The notes: a model not told the origin generated them from the letters alone. DNA of 5,855 nucleotides from Solirubrobacteraceae bacterium (GCA_030447005.1 JAUJME010000106.1:1-5855), one strand, 5' to 3'. Positions 1 to 5,855 are shown, counted from the stretch's first letter. Program-made: numbers and translations.

Positions 1-1080
1 CCGCTGCCGCGCGTCGACGTCTTCACCCTGTGGAACGAGCCCAACCACACCGGCTTCCTGCGCCCGCAGTGGGTGCCCGACACCGACGGCCGCGGCTTCC
101 GCGCGCGCTCCCCGGAGCTCTACCGCGCGATGGTCGAGGCGGCCTACCCGGCGGTCAAGGCCGCTTCCCCGGACGCCAAGGTGCTCGTCGGCGGGACCTC
201 GGGCAACGGCTCCCACGAGGACCGCGGCGTCGCCGGCGTGCCTCCGCTGCGCTTCCTGCGCGAGCTGGCGTGCGTCGACGCGCGGCTGCGGCCGCTGCGG
301 ACGCCGGCCTGCAAGGGCTTTCGCACGCTCCCGGGCGACGCGTGGTCGCACCATCCCTACTCCATGCAGCGCACGCCGGACGCGGAGAGCAGCGCGCGGG
401 CGCCCGACAACGTGGCGCTGGCCGACCTCCCGCGCCTCGCCCGCACGCTCGACCGCCTGGTGGCCGCGGGGCGGATCGCGCCCGGCCTGCGCGACATCTG
501 GATCACGGAGTACGGCTACGAGACCAACCCGCCCTCCACGCTCTCGCGCTTCTCCGTCGGCGACCAGGCGCGCTTCGTGCAGTGGGGCGAGTACGTCGCC
601 TGGCGCGTCCCTCAGGTCCGGACCTACGCCCAGTTCCTCCTGCGCGACCTGCCGCCGGGCGCCGAGCGGGTCGGCGCGTCGCTCCGGCGCCCGTACGGCG
701 AGTGGTACTCGGGCCTCGAGTTCTCCGACGGCCGACCGAAGCTCGCGATGGACGCCTTCCGCGCCGGGCTGTTCGCCGAGCGCGTGCGCGGCCGCCGCGT
801 CCGCCTGTGGGCGCGCCTGCGCCTCGGGCCCGGGCCGCGGAGGGTGACGGTCGAGATGCGCCGCCGCGGCGGGGACCCGTGGCTGCCGCTCGCCACGACT
901 CCCCCCGGCGGGCGCGGCGTGGCCTCCCGGGTGACGGTCGACGGGCGCGGCGTGCTGCACCGCACCGCGCGAGGGTCGCTCGGTCGGGCGTCGCGCTACC
1001 GGCTGCGGATCGAGGGCGGCGGCGGTCCGCCGCTGCTGAGCCCGTCGGTCACGGTCGTCGAGCGGCGCAGGCGGCTCTGA
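1..1080 (+). CDS. Clan GH-A glycoside hydrolase (GH39/GH5-like), 5'-truncated by the window edge
   Basis: Probable retaining glycosidase with a TIM-barrel fold, likely exported; the substrate cannot be told. Reading from base 1, the visible part is 359 residues. An LWNEPNH motif at residues 10-16 puts the acid/base glutamate at E13, and WITEYGYET around E170 supplies the candidate nucleophile; this Glu pair at the ends of barrel strands 4 and 7 is the clan GH-A signature. A DAWSHHPYS segment (about 114-122) fits an intervening strand end. C91 and C104 could form a disulfide in an exported protein. From about residue 262 the sequence becomes Arg/Val-rich and beta-like, probably an immunoglobulin-like accessory domain. 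The GTG at 73 is not the start, because the catalytic motif lies upstream of it in the same frame; the true start and any signal peptide are outside the window. Family assignment (GH39, GH5 or an unclassified relative such as PslG-type) is uncertain; clan assignment is fairly secure. Confidence 0.82.
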   Translation, partial: PLPRVDVFTLWNEPNHTGFLRPQWVPDTDGRGFRARSPELYRAMVEAAYPAVKAASPDAKVLVGGTSGNGSHEDRGVAGVPPLRFLRELACVDARLRPLRTPACKGFRTLPGDAWSHHPYSMQRTPDAESSARAPDNVALADLPRLARTLDRLVAAGRIAPGLRDIWITEYGYETNPPSTLSRFSVGDQARFVQWGEYVAWRVPQVRTYAQFLLRDLPPGAERVGASLRRPYGEWYSGLEFSDGRPKLAMDAFRAGLFAERVRGRRVRLWARLRLGPGPRRVTVEMRRRGGDPWLPLATTPPGGRGVASRVTVDGRGVLHRTARGSLGRASRYRLRIEGGGGPPLLSPSVTVVERRRRL

Positions 1081-1088
1081 CCCGGCGC

Positions 1089-1094
1089 TACCGT
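1089..1094 (+). promoter_or_regulatory. Possible -10 hexamer (TACCGT) for the propeller gene
   Basis: TACCGT begins 13 bases before the ATG at 1102, leaving 7 bases between hexamer and start codon. That places a transcription start at or next to the ATG, which fits a leaderless mRNA and the lack of a Shine-Dalgarno. No convincing -35 element is visible about 17 bases upstream, and the hexamer is short, so chance occurrence is possible. Read-through from the hydrolase gene remains an alternative. Confidence 0.35.
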
Positions 1095-1101
1095 CAACGG
1101 C

Positions 1102-2565
1102 ATGGGCCGGGGATCACTCGTCGCGTTCACCGTCGCGGTCGCGGCGCTCGGCGCGGCGGAGGGCGCGCACGCCCAGCAGATCACGGAGTACCCGCTGCCC
1201 GAGGACAGCGCGCCGGGTCAGATCACGGCCGCTCCCGACGGTGCCCTGTGGTTCACCCAGGCCGGCCGCCTCGGACGCATCACACTGGACGGCCGCCTGC
1301 GCGACGTCGCGCTCCCGGGGGCGCGCCCGAACCCGGCGGGGATCGCCGCGGGCCGCGACGCGATCTTCTATACGGACCGCCTGGGCAGCCGGCTGGGGCG
1401 GGTCGAGCTCGACGGCACCGCCCGCGACGTCGACGTCCAGGGCTGCCCGGCCGCCGTCTGCGGGCTGCGGTGGCCTGACGACATCGCCGTCGCGCCGGAC
1501 GGGTCGCCGTGGTTCAGCGTGGACGTGCTGTTCGCGAGCGGCGCTCGTCAGGAGGACGCCTACCACGAGGTCTGCTCCCTGTCGGCGACGCTCTCCGCGG
1601 GTCAGTGCACCCGGATCGATGATGTCTTCGTACCGACGGGGCACAACTCCGGCGGGCCGACGCTCGGCCCCGACGGGGCGATGTGGCTGACGAACAAGAA
1701 CGAGCGGATCATCGGGCGGATCCCCAGCAGCGGCCCGCGGAGCGTCCAGAAGTTCCGGCTCACGCGGGAGCGCGACCCGGAGGAGATCGCCGCGGGGCCC
1801 GATGGCGCCCTGTGGTTCACCGAGCCCGGGCGCAGCGCGGTCGGGCGGATCACCACCGGCGGCGCTGTCTCGGAGTTCCGGCTGGCCAGGTCGGGGAGCA
1901 GTCCGGCCGGGATTGCCGCAGGGCCGGACGGCAACGTCTGGTTCACGGAGGCGGGCGATGCGGGCAACGCGGTCGCGCGGATCACGCCCAGCGGGGTGAT
2001 CACCGAGTTCCCGCTCCCCAACGCCCAGTCGGGGCCGCGCGACATCGTCACGGGCCCCGACGGAGCGCTGTGGTTCACCGAGGCCCGCGGCGACCGCATA
2101 GGCCGCCTGTCGCTGCCGGCTCCCGCCGCCCCCAAGGCCGGCCCGCCGTCCCCCACCCCTGGCGCCGCCCCCGGCAGCCCACCGCCCGCGAGCGGGCCGG
2201 CGCCCGGCTCCTCTCCCGGCGGCGGCACGCCCACCGGGGCCTCGGCGCCGACGCCCCCGGGCGTCGTGACCAGGGTGCGACCGCGGCGCCTCGTGGTCCC
2301 GTTGCGCCGGTCGCGATCGCTCGCCGTGCGGCTCGACCTCGCGCGCCCCGCGACGGTCGGCGTCCGCCTGCAGCGAGCGGCCAGGGGCCGCCGCCGGGTG
2401 GCCGGCCTGACGCGCCGCCTGCCGGCGGGGCGCCGGACCCTGCGTGTGCGGCTGCCGCGCCGCGGACTGCGGCCTGGGGCGCACCAGCTGGTCGTCGAGC
2501 TCTCCGAGGGCGGGCGGCTCGCCTCGCGGTCGACCTTCCCGGTGCGCGCGGTCGCGCGCCGGTAG
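1102..2565 (+). CDS. Secreted seven-bladed beta-propeller, streptogramin lyase (Vgb)-like, with linker and C-terminal beta domain
   Basis: A 487-residue exported protein. Residues 1-24 form a signal peptide (short basic start, Ala/Val core, AHA cleavage site before Q25). Residues 27 to about 338 hold seven propeller repeats with the PDGxxWFTE signature; the aromatic markers are W50, Y90, W137, W195, W238, W280 and W324. The gap between W137 and W195 is longer than the others and, with the stretch before it, carries four cysteines (C115, C120, C158, C169) that could pair as disulfides. Residues 339-387 are a Pro/Gly/Ser/Ala linker, and 388-487 an Arg-rich, alternating-hydrophobic domain, probably Ig-like. 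Vgb enzymes are about 300 residues, so the last 150 are an addition. The usual Pro-His-Gly-Ile before the signature reads PAGI, PEEI or PRDI here, so a real lyase activity is doubtful; a binding or structural role outside the cell is as likely. The ATG lies 21 bases after the hydrolase stop with no Shine-Dalgarno, and the signal peptide supports this start. Confidence 0.85.
   Translation: MGRGSLVAFTVAVAALGAAEGAHAQQITEYPLPEDSAPGQITAAPDGALWFTQAGRLGRITLDGRLRDVALPGARPNPAGIAAGRDAIFYTDRLGSRLGRVELDGTARDVDVQGCPAAVCGLRWPDDIAVAPDGSPWFSVDVLFASGARQEDAYHEVCSLSATLSAGQCTRIDDVFVPTGHNSGGPTLGPDGAMWLTNKNERIIGRIPSSGPRSVQKFRLTRERDPEEIAAGPDGALWFTEPGRSAVGRITTGGAVSEFRLARSGSSPAGIAAGPDGNVWFTEAGDAGNAVARITPSGVITEFPLPNAQSGPRDIVTGPDGALWFTEARGDRIGRLSLPAPAAPKAGPPSPTPGAAPGSPPPASGPAPGSSPGGGTPTGASAPTPPGVVTRVRPRRLVVPLRRSRSLAVRLDLARPATVGVRLQRAARGRRRVAGLTRRLPAGRRTLRVRLPRRGLRPGAHQLVVELSEGGRLASRSTFPVRAVARR
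1180..2115 (+). repeat. Seven tandem beta-propeller blade repeats within the Vgb-like gene
   Basis: The encoded repeat is roughly 40-45 residues: a strand such as ITEFPLP, then a G/APDGxxWFTE turn-strand, then GRI/GRL. Blades 1, 5 and 7 are closest, with nearly the same bases encoding ALWFT near 1243, 1807 and 2065. Blade 2 is degenerate (AIFYTD) and blade 3 (SPWFSV) is followed by the longest inter-blade insert. The count of seven matches the known fold of Vgb-type proteins. Confidence 0.75.
2116..2262 (+). other. Coding for a Pro/Gly/Ser/Ala-rich interdomain linker
   Basis: Encodes residues 339-387 of the propeller protein, almost entirely Pro, Ala, Gly, Ser and Thr with a single Lys. Such low-complexity segments separate folded domains in secreted actinobacterial proteins and are often extended and O-glycosylated; glycosylation is only a possibility here. 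Confidence 0.7.
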
Positions 2566-2586
2566 CGGCCCCTCTCCGCCGTTTTT
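2544..2586 (+). terminator. Weak candidate transcription terminator after the propeller gene
   Basis: Two elements lie together. GCGCGC at 2544-2549 pairs with GCGCGC at 2554-2559 around a GGTC loop, inside the last codons. Just past the stop, GCGG (2565-2568) can pair with CCGC (2576-2579), followed by a T5 run at 2582-2586, unusual in this composition. The second stem is only 4 bp and the strong stem is not next to the T run, so this is a poor match to a classical intrinsic terminator. Confidence 0.3.
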
Positions 2587-2603
2587 CCGTCCGCGGCGCG
2601 CCG

Positions 2604-2609
2604 TACGGT
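2604..2609 (+). promoter_or_regulatory. Possible -10 hexamer (TACGGT) for recJ
   Basis: TACGGT begins 14 bases before the preferred GTG start at 2618, leaving 8 bases between. The geometry repeats that of the propeller gene and again suggests a leaderless transcript; no purine-rich ribosome site precedes the GTG. No recognisable -35 box is present. Confidence 0.4.
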
Positions 2610-2617
2610 CGCGTGCC

Positions 2618-5041
2618 GTGCCTGCGCCCGCCGTCCGCTTCGATGTCCCCGGATACGACTTCTCCGCCGCCCGCCGGCTGGCGGCGGAGCTAGGCGTCTC
2701 GGCCGTCCTCGCGGAGGTGCTCGTCCGCCGCGGGCTCGCCGAGCCGGCGGCGGCCCGGGCGTTCCTCGCCGCGGCCGACGAGCACCCGCTGAGCGCCTTC
2801 GGCGGGCTCGCGGAGGCCGCTGAGCTCATCGGGCGCCACGTCGGCCGGGGCTCGCGGATCACCGTCCACGGCGACTACGACGTCGACGGTGTCTGCTCCG
2901 CGGCGATCCTCATCCGCGCGCTGCGGACGCTCGGCGGCGACGTCGACTGGTACCTGCCCAGCCGCACGGAGGACGGCTACGGGCTCTCCGCCGCGACCGT
3001 CGAGCGGCTCGCCGCCCGGGGGACGGACCTGCTCATCACCGCGGACTGCGCGATCACGGCGGTCGAGGAGGTGGCCGCCGCCCGCGCCGCCGGGATGGAC
3101 GTGGTGGTCACCGACCATCATGCGCCGCGGGCCGACGGCGCCCTGCCCGACGCGCCGATCGTCCACCCGCGCGTGGGCGGCTACCCGTGCGCCGACCTCT
3201 GCGCCGCGGGCGTCGCCCACAAGCTCGCCGCGGCGCTGCTCGAGCGCGCCGGCCATGACCCGGAGCTCGCGCGCGAGGACCTCGACCTCGTCGCGCTCGC
3301 CACCGTCGCCGACGTCGTCGCGCTCACCGGCGAGAACCGCCGCCTGGTCCGCGAGGGGCTGCGCGCGCTGGCCTCGACCCGCAAGCCCGGGCTGCGGGCG
3401 CTGATGGAGGTCGCGCGCGTGGACCCGAGCGGCGTGGACGCCGGGTGCATCGGGTTCCGGCTCGCGCCGCGCATCAACGCCGCCGGGCGCCTCTATCGCG
3501 CCGACGCCGGCCTCGAGCTGCTGCTCACCGCGGATCCCGAGCGCGCGAAGGCCATCGCCGAGGAGCTCGACGCCGTCAACGCCGAGCGCCGTGATGTGGA
3601 GACGCGGATCCGCTTCGAGGCCGAGGCGATGGCGCGTGAGATCGGCCCGGACGCGCCCGCCTACGTGCTGGCGGGGGAAGGCTGGCATCCCGGCGTGATC
3701 GGGATCGTCGCCGCGCGGATCGCCGAGCGCTACCACCGCCCGGCGGTCCTCATCGCCCTCGACGGCGGCGAGGGGACGGGGTCCGGGCGCTCCATCCCCG
3801 GCTTCGACCTGCTCGGCGGCCTGACCGCCGCCTCCGACGAGCTCGAGCGCTACGGCGGGCATCGCGCGGCGGCCGGCCTCACCATCGCCGCCAACCGGGT
3901 GGAGGCCTTCCGCGAGGCGTTCTGCGGCCACGCCGCGGCGACGCTGCGCCCGGAGGACCTCGTGCGCTGCGAGCGCATCGACGCGGTCGTCCCCGGCTCC
4001 GCCCTCGGCCTGGGCCTCGCCGAGGAGCTCGCACGGCTCGAGCCGTTCGGCGCCGGCAACCCGCCCGTGTCGCTGCTCGTCCCCGCCGCGGTGTGCGACG
4101 ACCCGCGGCCGATGGGGGAGGGGCGCCACCTCTCCTTCACGCTGACCGCGGGCGGTGCGCGCTCGCGCTGCGTCTCCTTCGGCCGGGGCGCGAGCCTGCC
4201 GGCCGAGCCGGGCAACCCGGTGGACGCCGCCGTGCGCCTGGAGGTCAACCGCTACAACGGGGCGGTCGAGCCCCGGCTCGTGCTGCGCCACGCGTGCGCG
4301 CCCGAGGTCGCGCCGATCGAGCTGATCGGGGAGCCGGCCGGCTTCCTCGACGGGGTCGCCGCCGAGCTCGACCGCGACCTGGAGCCGGAGGCGGCCCCCC
4401 CGAGCGAGCGCGAGGTCGAGGACCGTCGCGGCGAGGGGATCGCCGGCCTCGTCGCGGGGCTCGTCGCCACGGGCGCGCCGGTGCTCGTGCTCGCCGCCCA
4501 CGCCGGGCAGCGCGCGCGGGTGCTCGGCGACCGGATCGGCGGCTTCGCGCTCGCCGCGCACGCCGCGCTCGAGCACGATCCGGCGCTCGCGGCGCCCTAC
4601 CGCCACGTCGTCATGCTCGACCCGCCGGCGCACCCCCACGCGCCCGCCGGGCCGGGCTTCCTCCACCTGGCCTGGGGGCCCCCGGAGCTCGACTTCGCCC
4701 GCAGGGTGCACGAGTGGGAGCACGCCCTGCGCGAGCCGCTCGCCGCGCTGTACCGCGCGCTGCGCGCCGCCGGCGAGGCGAAGGGCGAGGCGCTCGAGGC
4801 GCTGCTGCGCGGGGACGCGGGCGTGCAGCGCTCGTCGGCGCTCGCCGGGCGTCTGCTGCGCGTGCTGACCGAGCTCGGCCTCGTCGCCCTCGAGCGCGAC
4901 GGCTGGCGCGTGACCGTCGCCGGCTCGCCCGCGCGCACGGCGCTCGAGCGCTCGGCGGCGTTCCGCGCCTACCAGGCGCGCCTGCAAGCCGGGCTCGCCG
5001 AGCTCTCGGCCACGCCGGCCGTCCGCCCGGCGGCGGCCTGA
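2618..5041 (+). CDS. recJ: Single-stranded-DNA-specific exonuclease RecJ
   Basis: Cytoplasmic 5'-3' single-strand DNA exonuclease used in recombination, base-excision and mismatch repair, requiring Mg or Mn. With the GTG start it is 807 residues. DHH domain: HGDYDVDG with D86, D88 and D90; ITADC with D143; TDHH at 165-168; ATVADVV with D232, so the metal ligands are present. DHHA1 domain: GWHPGVIGI (355-363) and GGHRAAAG (413-420). An OB-type DNA-binding domain follows (LEPFGAGNP at 474-482, to about 560). Residues about 565-807 are a C-terminal extension absent from the 577-residue E. coli enzyme but present in longer Gram-positive RecJ; a helical stretch from 693 and a winged-helix-like segment at 742-765 are visible. 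An in-frame ATG at 2444 lies deep in the propeller gene and would add 58 Arg/Ser-rich residues, so GTG 2618 is preferred; VRFDVPGYDF just after it looks like a normal RecJ beginning. The second motif reads DCAI where DCGI or DNGI is usual. Confidence 0.95.
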   Translation: MPAPAVRFDVPGYDFSAARRLAAELGVSAVLAEVLVRRGLAEPAAARAFLAAADEHPLSAFGGLAEAAELIGRHVGRGSRITVHGDYDVDGVCSAAILIRALRTLGGDVDWYLPSRTEDGYGLSAATVERLAARGTDLLITADCAITAVEEVAAARAAGMDVVVTDHHAPRADGALPDAPIVHPRVGGYPCADLCAAGVAHKLAAALLERAGHDPELAREDLDLVALATVADVVALTGENRRLVREGLRALASTRKPGLRALMEVARVDPSGVDAGCIGFRLAPRINAAGRLYRADAGLELLLTADPERAKAIAEELDAVNAERRDVETRIRFEAEAMAREIGPDAPAYVLAGEGWHPGVIGIVAARIAERYHRPAVLIALDGGEGTGSGRSIPGFDLLGGLTAASDELERYGGHRAAAGLTIAANRVEAFREAFCGHAAATLRPEDLVRCERIDAVVPGSALGLGLAEELARLEPFGAGNPPVSLLVPAAVCDDPRPMGEGRHLSFTLTAGGARSRCVSFGRGASLPAEPGNPVDAAVRLEVNRYNGAVEPRLVLRHACAPEVAPIELIGEPAGFLDGVAAELDRDLEPEAAPPSEREVEDRRGEGIAGLVAGLVATGAPVLVLAAHAGQRARVLGDRIGGFALAAHAALEHDPALAAPYRHVVMLDPPAHPHAPAGPGFLHLAWGPPELDFARRVHEWEHALREPLAALYRALRAAGEAKGEALEALLRGDAGVQRSSALAGRLLRVLTELGLVALERDGWRVTVAGSPARTALERSAAFRAYQARLQAGLAELSATPAVRPAAA

Positions 5042-5122
5042 GCGCCTGCAACCCCGCCTGCGGCGCGGCCGATCCGGGCGATGGCTGAGCTACGCTCTCC
5101 TGCGAGAGCGAGCACCCCTGCG
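5042..5122 (+). promoter_or_regulatory. recJ-rel intergenic region with promoter-like hexamer, inverted repeat and direct repeats
   Basis: Eighty-one bases between the recJ stop and the preferred rel ATG. They contain a 7-base direct repeat CGCCTGC (5043-5049 and 5055-5061), a TACGCT hexamer at 5091-5096 that could be a -10 element, and a perfect inverted repeat at 5093-5110. If TACGCT is used, transcription would begin near 5103, giving a leader of about 20 bases containing GAGAGCGAG, a weak purine-rich ribosome site. Co-transcription with recJ is also possible. Confidence 0.4.
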
Positions 5123-5130
5123 ATGGCTGA
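5078..5130 (+). repeat. 11-bp direct repeat carrying two in-frame ATG codons
   Basis: GCGATGGCTGA occurs at 5078-5088 and again at 5120-5130, 42 bases apart. Each copy holds an ATG in the same frame with no stop between them, so both could start rel, giving Met-Ala-Glu or Met-Ala-Asp. Confidence 0.7.
5093..5110 (+). repeat. Perfect 7-bp inverted repeat upstream of rel
   Basis: CGCTCTC (5093-5099) and GAGAGCG (5104-5110) are exact reverse complements around a CTGC loop. It ends 12 bases before the ATG at 5123, overlaps the possible -10 hexamer and covers the only purine-rich ribosome-site candidate. It could be an operator, an RNA hairpin limiting rel translation in a read-through transcript, or a terminator without a T tail. 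The match is certain; the role is inference. Confidence 0.5.
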
Positions 5131-5855
5131 CAACGGACACGAGCGCTTCGACGGCGAGCCCGCCCGGCCGCGCGCCAGCGGCAACGGCAACGCGTCGACC
5201 GACGCGCCCGACAAGGCCTCGCCGGTCCCCGACCAGCGGGTGGTCGCCGCCGCCGGCCCCTCGCACGCCGCCGGCGCGGCCGCCGGGCGCCTCCCGGTCG
5301 ACGACGACGGCGGCCAGCCGCACGTCCCCCCGGGCGAGGCGCCCGTCGACCTCACGCCGCTCGAGCGCGAGCTGCTCGCCGACCTGTTCGCGATCGTCGA
5401 GGAGCACGTCGACGAGGCCGCCATGCAGGTCGACCGCGGCCGCGTGGTCGACGCCTTCGTCTTCGCCTGCGACCACCACGCCGACCAGCGCCGCAAGTCC
5501 GGCGAGGACTTCATCACCCATCCCGTCGGCGTGGCGAAGATCTGCGCCGGCATGCGCCTCGACACCGAGACGCTGTGCGCCGCCCTCCTGCACGACACGG
5601 TGGAGGACACCTCGGCGTCGCTCGAGGAGGTCGAGGACCAGTTCGGCGAGGAGGTGGCCGGCCTCGTCGACGGCGTGACGAAGCTCACCGGCATCACCTT
5701 CCAGTCGCGCGACGAGGCGCAGGCCGAGAACTACCGCAAGATGATGGTCGCGATGGCCACGGACGTCCGGGTCATCCTCATCAAGCTCGCCGACCGCCTC
5801 CACAACATGCGCACGCTCGGCGCGATGCCGAAGCAGAAGCAGATCGACAAGGCGA
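5123..5855 (+). CDS. rel: Bifunctional (p)ppGpp synthetase/hydrolase Rel, N-terminal part (3' end outside window)
   Basis: Cytoplasmic enzyme that makes and degrades the stringent-response alarmone (p)ppGpp; 244 residues are visible, covering most of the HD hydrolase domain. Hydrolase residues are intact: H119 in HHADQRRKSG, H157 and D158 in LLHDTVEDT with E161 and D162, and D224 and N228 in ADRLHNMRT, the expected Mn-site and nucleotide-contact set. The hydrolase half should therefore be active. The synthetase, TGS and ACT domains would follow beyond the edge, so bifunctionality is inferred from family. Residues 1 to about 76 are Ala/Gly/Pro/Asp-rich and probably disordered; conserved sequence begins near DLTPLERELL, so the catalytic His sits further in than in compact Rel proteins (H53 in the streptococcal enzyme). 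An in-frame ATG at 5081 would add 14 residues; 5123 is preferred because a promoter-like hexamer and weak purine-rich site lie between the two. The position after recJ matches the conserved recJ-(apt)-relA neighbourhood. Confidence 0.93.
   Translation, partial: MADNGHERFDGEPARPRASGNGNASTDAPDKASPVPDQRVVAAAGPSHAAGAAAGRLPVDDDGGQPHVPPGEAPVDLTPLERELLADLFAIVEEHVDEAAMQVDRGRVVDAFVFACDHHADQRRKSGEDFITHPVGVAKICAGMRLDTETLCAALLHDTVEDTSASLEEVEDQFGEEVAGLVDGVTKLTGITFQSRDEAQAENYRKMMVAMATDVRVILIKLADRLHNMRTLGAMPKQKQIDKA

Noticed and set aside
30..1478. A 482-codon plus-strand open frame overlapping the hydrolase and propeller genes
   Set aside because: Arg/Ala/Pro-rich out-of-frame translation; the other frame carries the GH-A catalytic motifs and a signal peptide.
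2116..2262. Possible minisatellite or phase-variable repeat in the Pro-rich linker
   Set aside because: The bases are low in complexity but have no exact repeated unit, so slippage-driven variation is not supported.
2444..2617. Upstream in-frame ATG extension of recJ
   Set aside because: It would overlap the end of the propeller gene by more than 120 bases and add an Arg/Ser/Pro-rich segment unlike RecJ; GTG 2618 fits both family alignment and the promoter-like hexamer.
1114..2862. A 582-codon open frame on the minus strand across the propeller gene and into recJ
   Set aside because: No motif or signal peptide, biased residue content, and it spans two well-supported plus-strand genes.
2690..4987. 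A 765-codon open frame on the minus strand opposite recJ
   Set aside because: Its translation is low-complexity Arg/Gly/Ala/Val with no recognisable domain, and it mirrors recJ codon bias. Long antisense frames are expected in DNA this G+C-rich.
4093..5088. A 331-codon plus-strand open frame overlapping the 3' part of recJ
   Set aside because: Nearly all Arg, Ala, Gly and Pro, typical of an out-of-frame reading of G+C-rich DNA; recJ runs uninterrupted through the same region.
5090..5803. A 237-codon minus-strand open frame opposite rel
   Set aside because: It mirrors rel, whose HD-domain residues are clearly conserved; no independent evidence for an antisense gene.

Overview
The window is very G+C-rich, with G or C at almost every third codon position. 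All four genes it carries lie on the plus strand and are packed closely. Base composition, secreted proteins ending in Arg-rich beta-type domains, starts without a Shine-Dalgarno sequence, and the wording of the RecJ motifs (DYDVDG, TADCAIT) suggest a high-G+C actinobacterium. My best guess is Thermoleophilia (Solirubrobacterales-like), which is an inference rather than something the sequence proves.

Left half (1-2565), secreted proteins. The window opens inside a clan GH-A glycoside hydrolase whose N-terminus lies upstream. Both catalytic glutamates are visible, and a beta-rich C-terminal domain follows the barrel. Only 21 bases separate its stop from a secreted seven-bladed beta-propeller of the streptogramin-lyase (Vgb-like) superfamily, followed by a Pro/Gly/Ser/Ala linker and another Arg-rich beta-type domain. 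The two probably act outside the cell and may be co-transcribed. Neither has a substrate that can be named from sequence.

Right half (2566-5855), housekeeping genes. A complete recJ (807 residues with the preferred GTG start; DHH, DHHA1, OB and a Gram-positive-type C-terminal extension) is followed after 81 bases by the 5' part of a bifunctional Rel/SpoT (p)ppGpp enzyme. Its HD hydrolase domain has all the key metal-binding residues visible so far. The recJ-rel neighbourhood resembles the Firmicutes order recJ-apt-relA, but here apt is absent between them.

Non-coding sequence is short (21, 52 and 81 bases between genes). The 2566-2617 gap has a T5 run and a weak terminator candidate. TACNNT hexamers stand 13-14 bases before two starts that lack a Shine-Dalgarno, which fits leaderless transcription. 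The recJ-rel gap holds a perfect 7-bp inverted repeat and an 11-bp direct repeat that contains two alternative in-frame ATG codons for rel. I see no mobile element, CRISPR array, tRNA or rRNA, and nothing I would call an undescribed system. The most useful leads are the rel upstream region, the non-canonical RecJ motif and the uncharacterised secreted pair.
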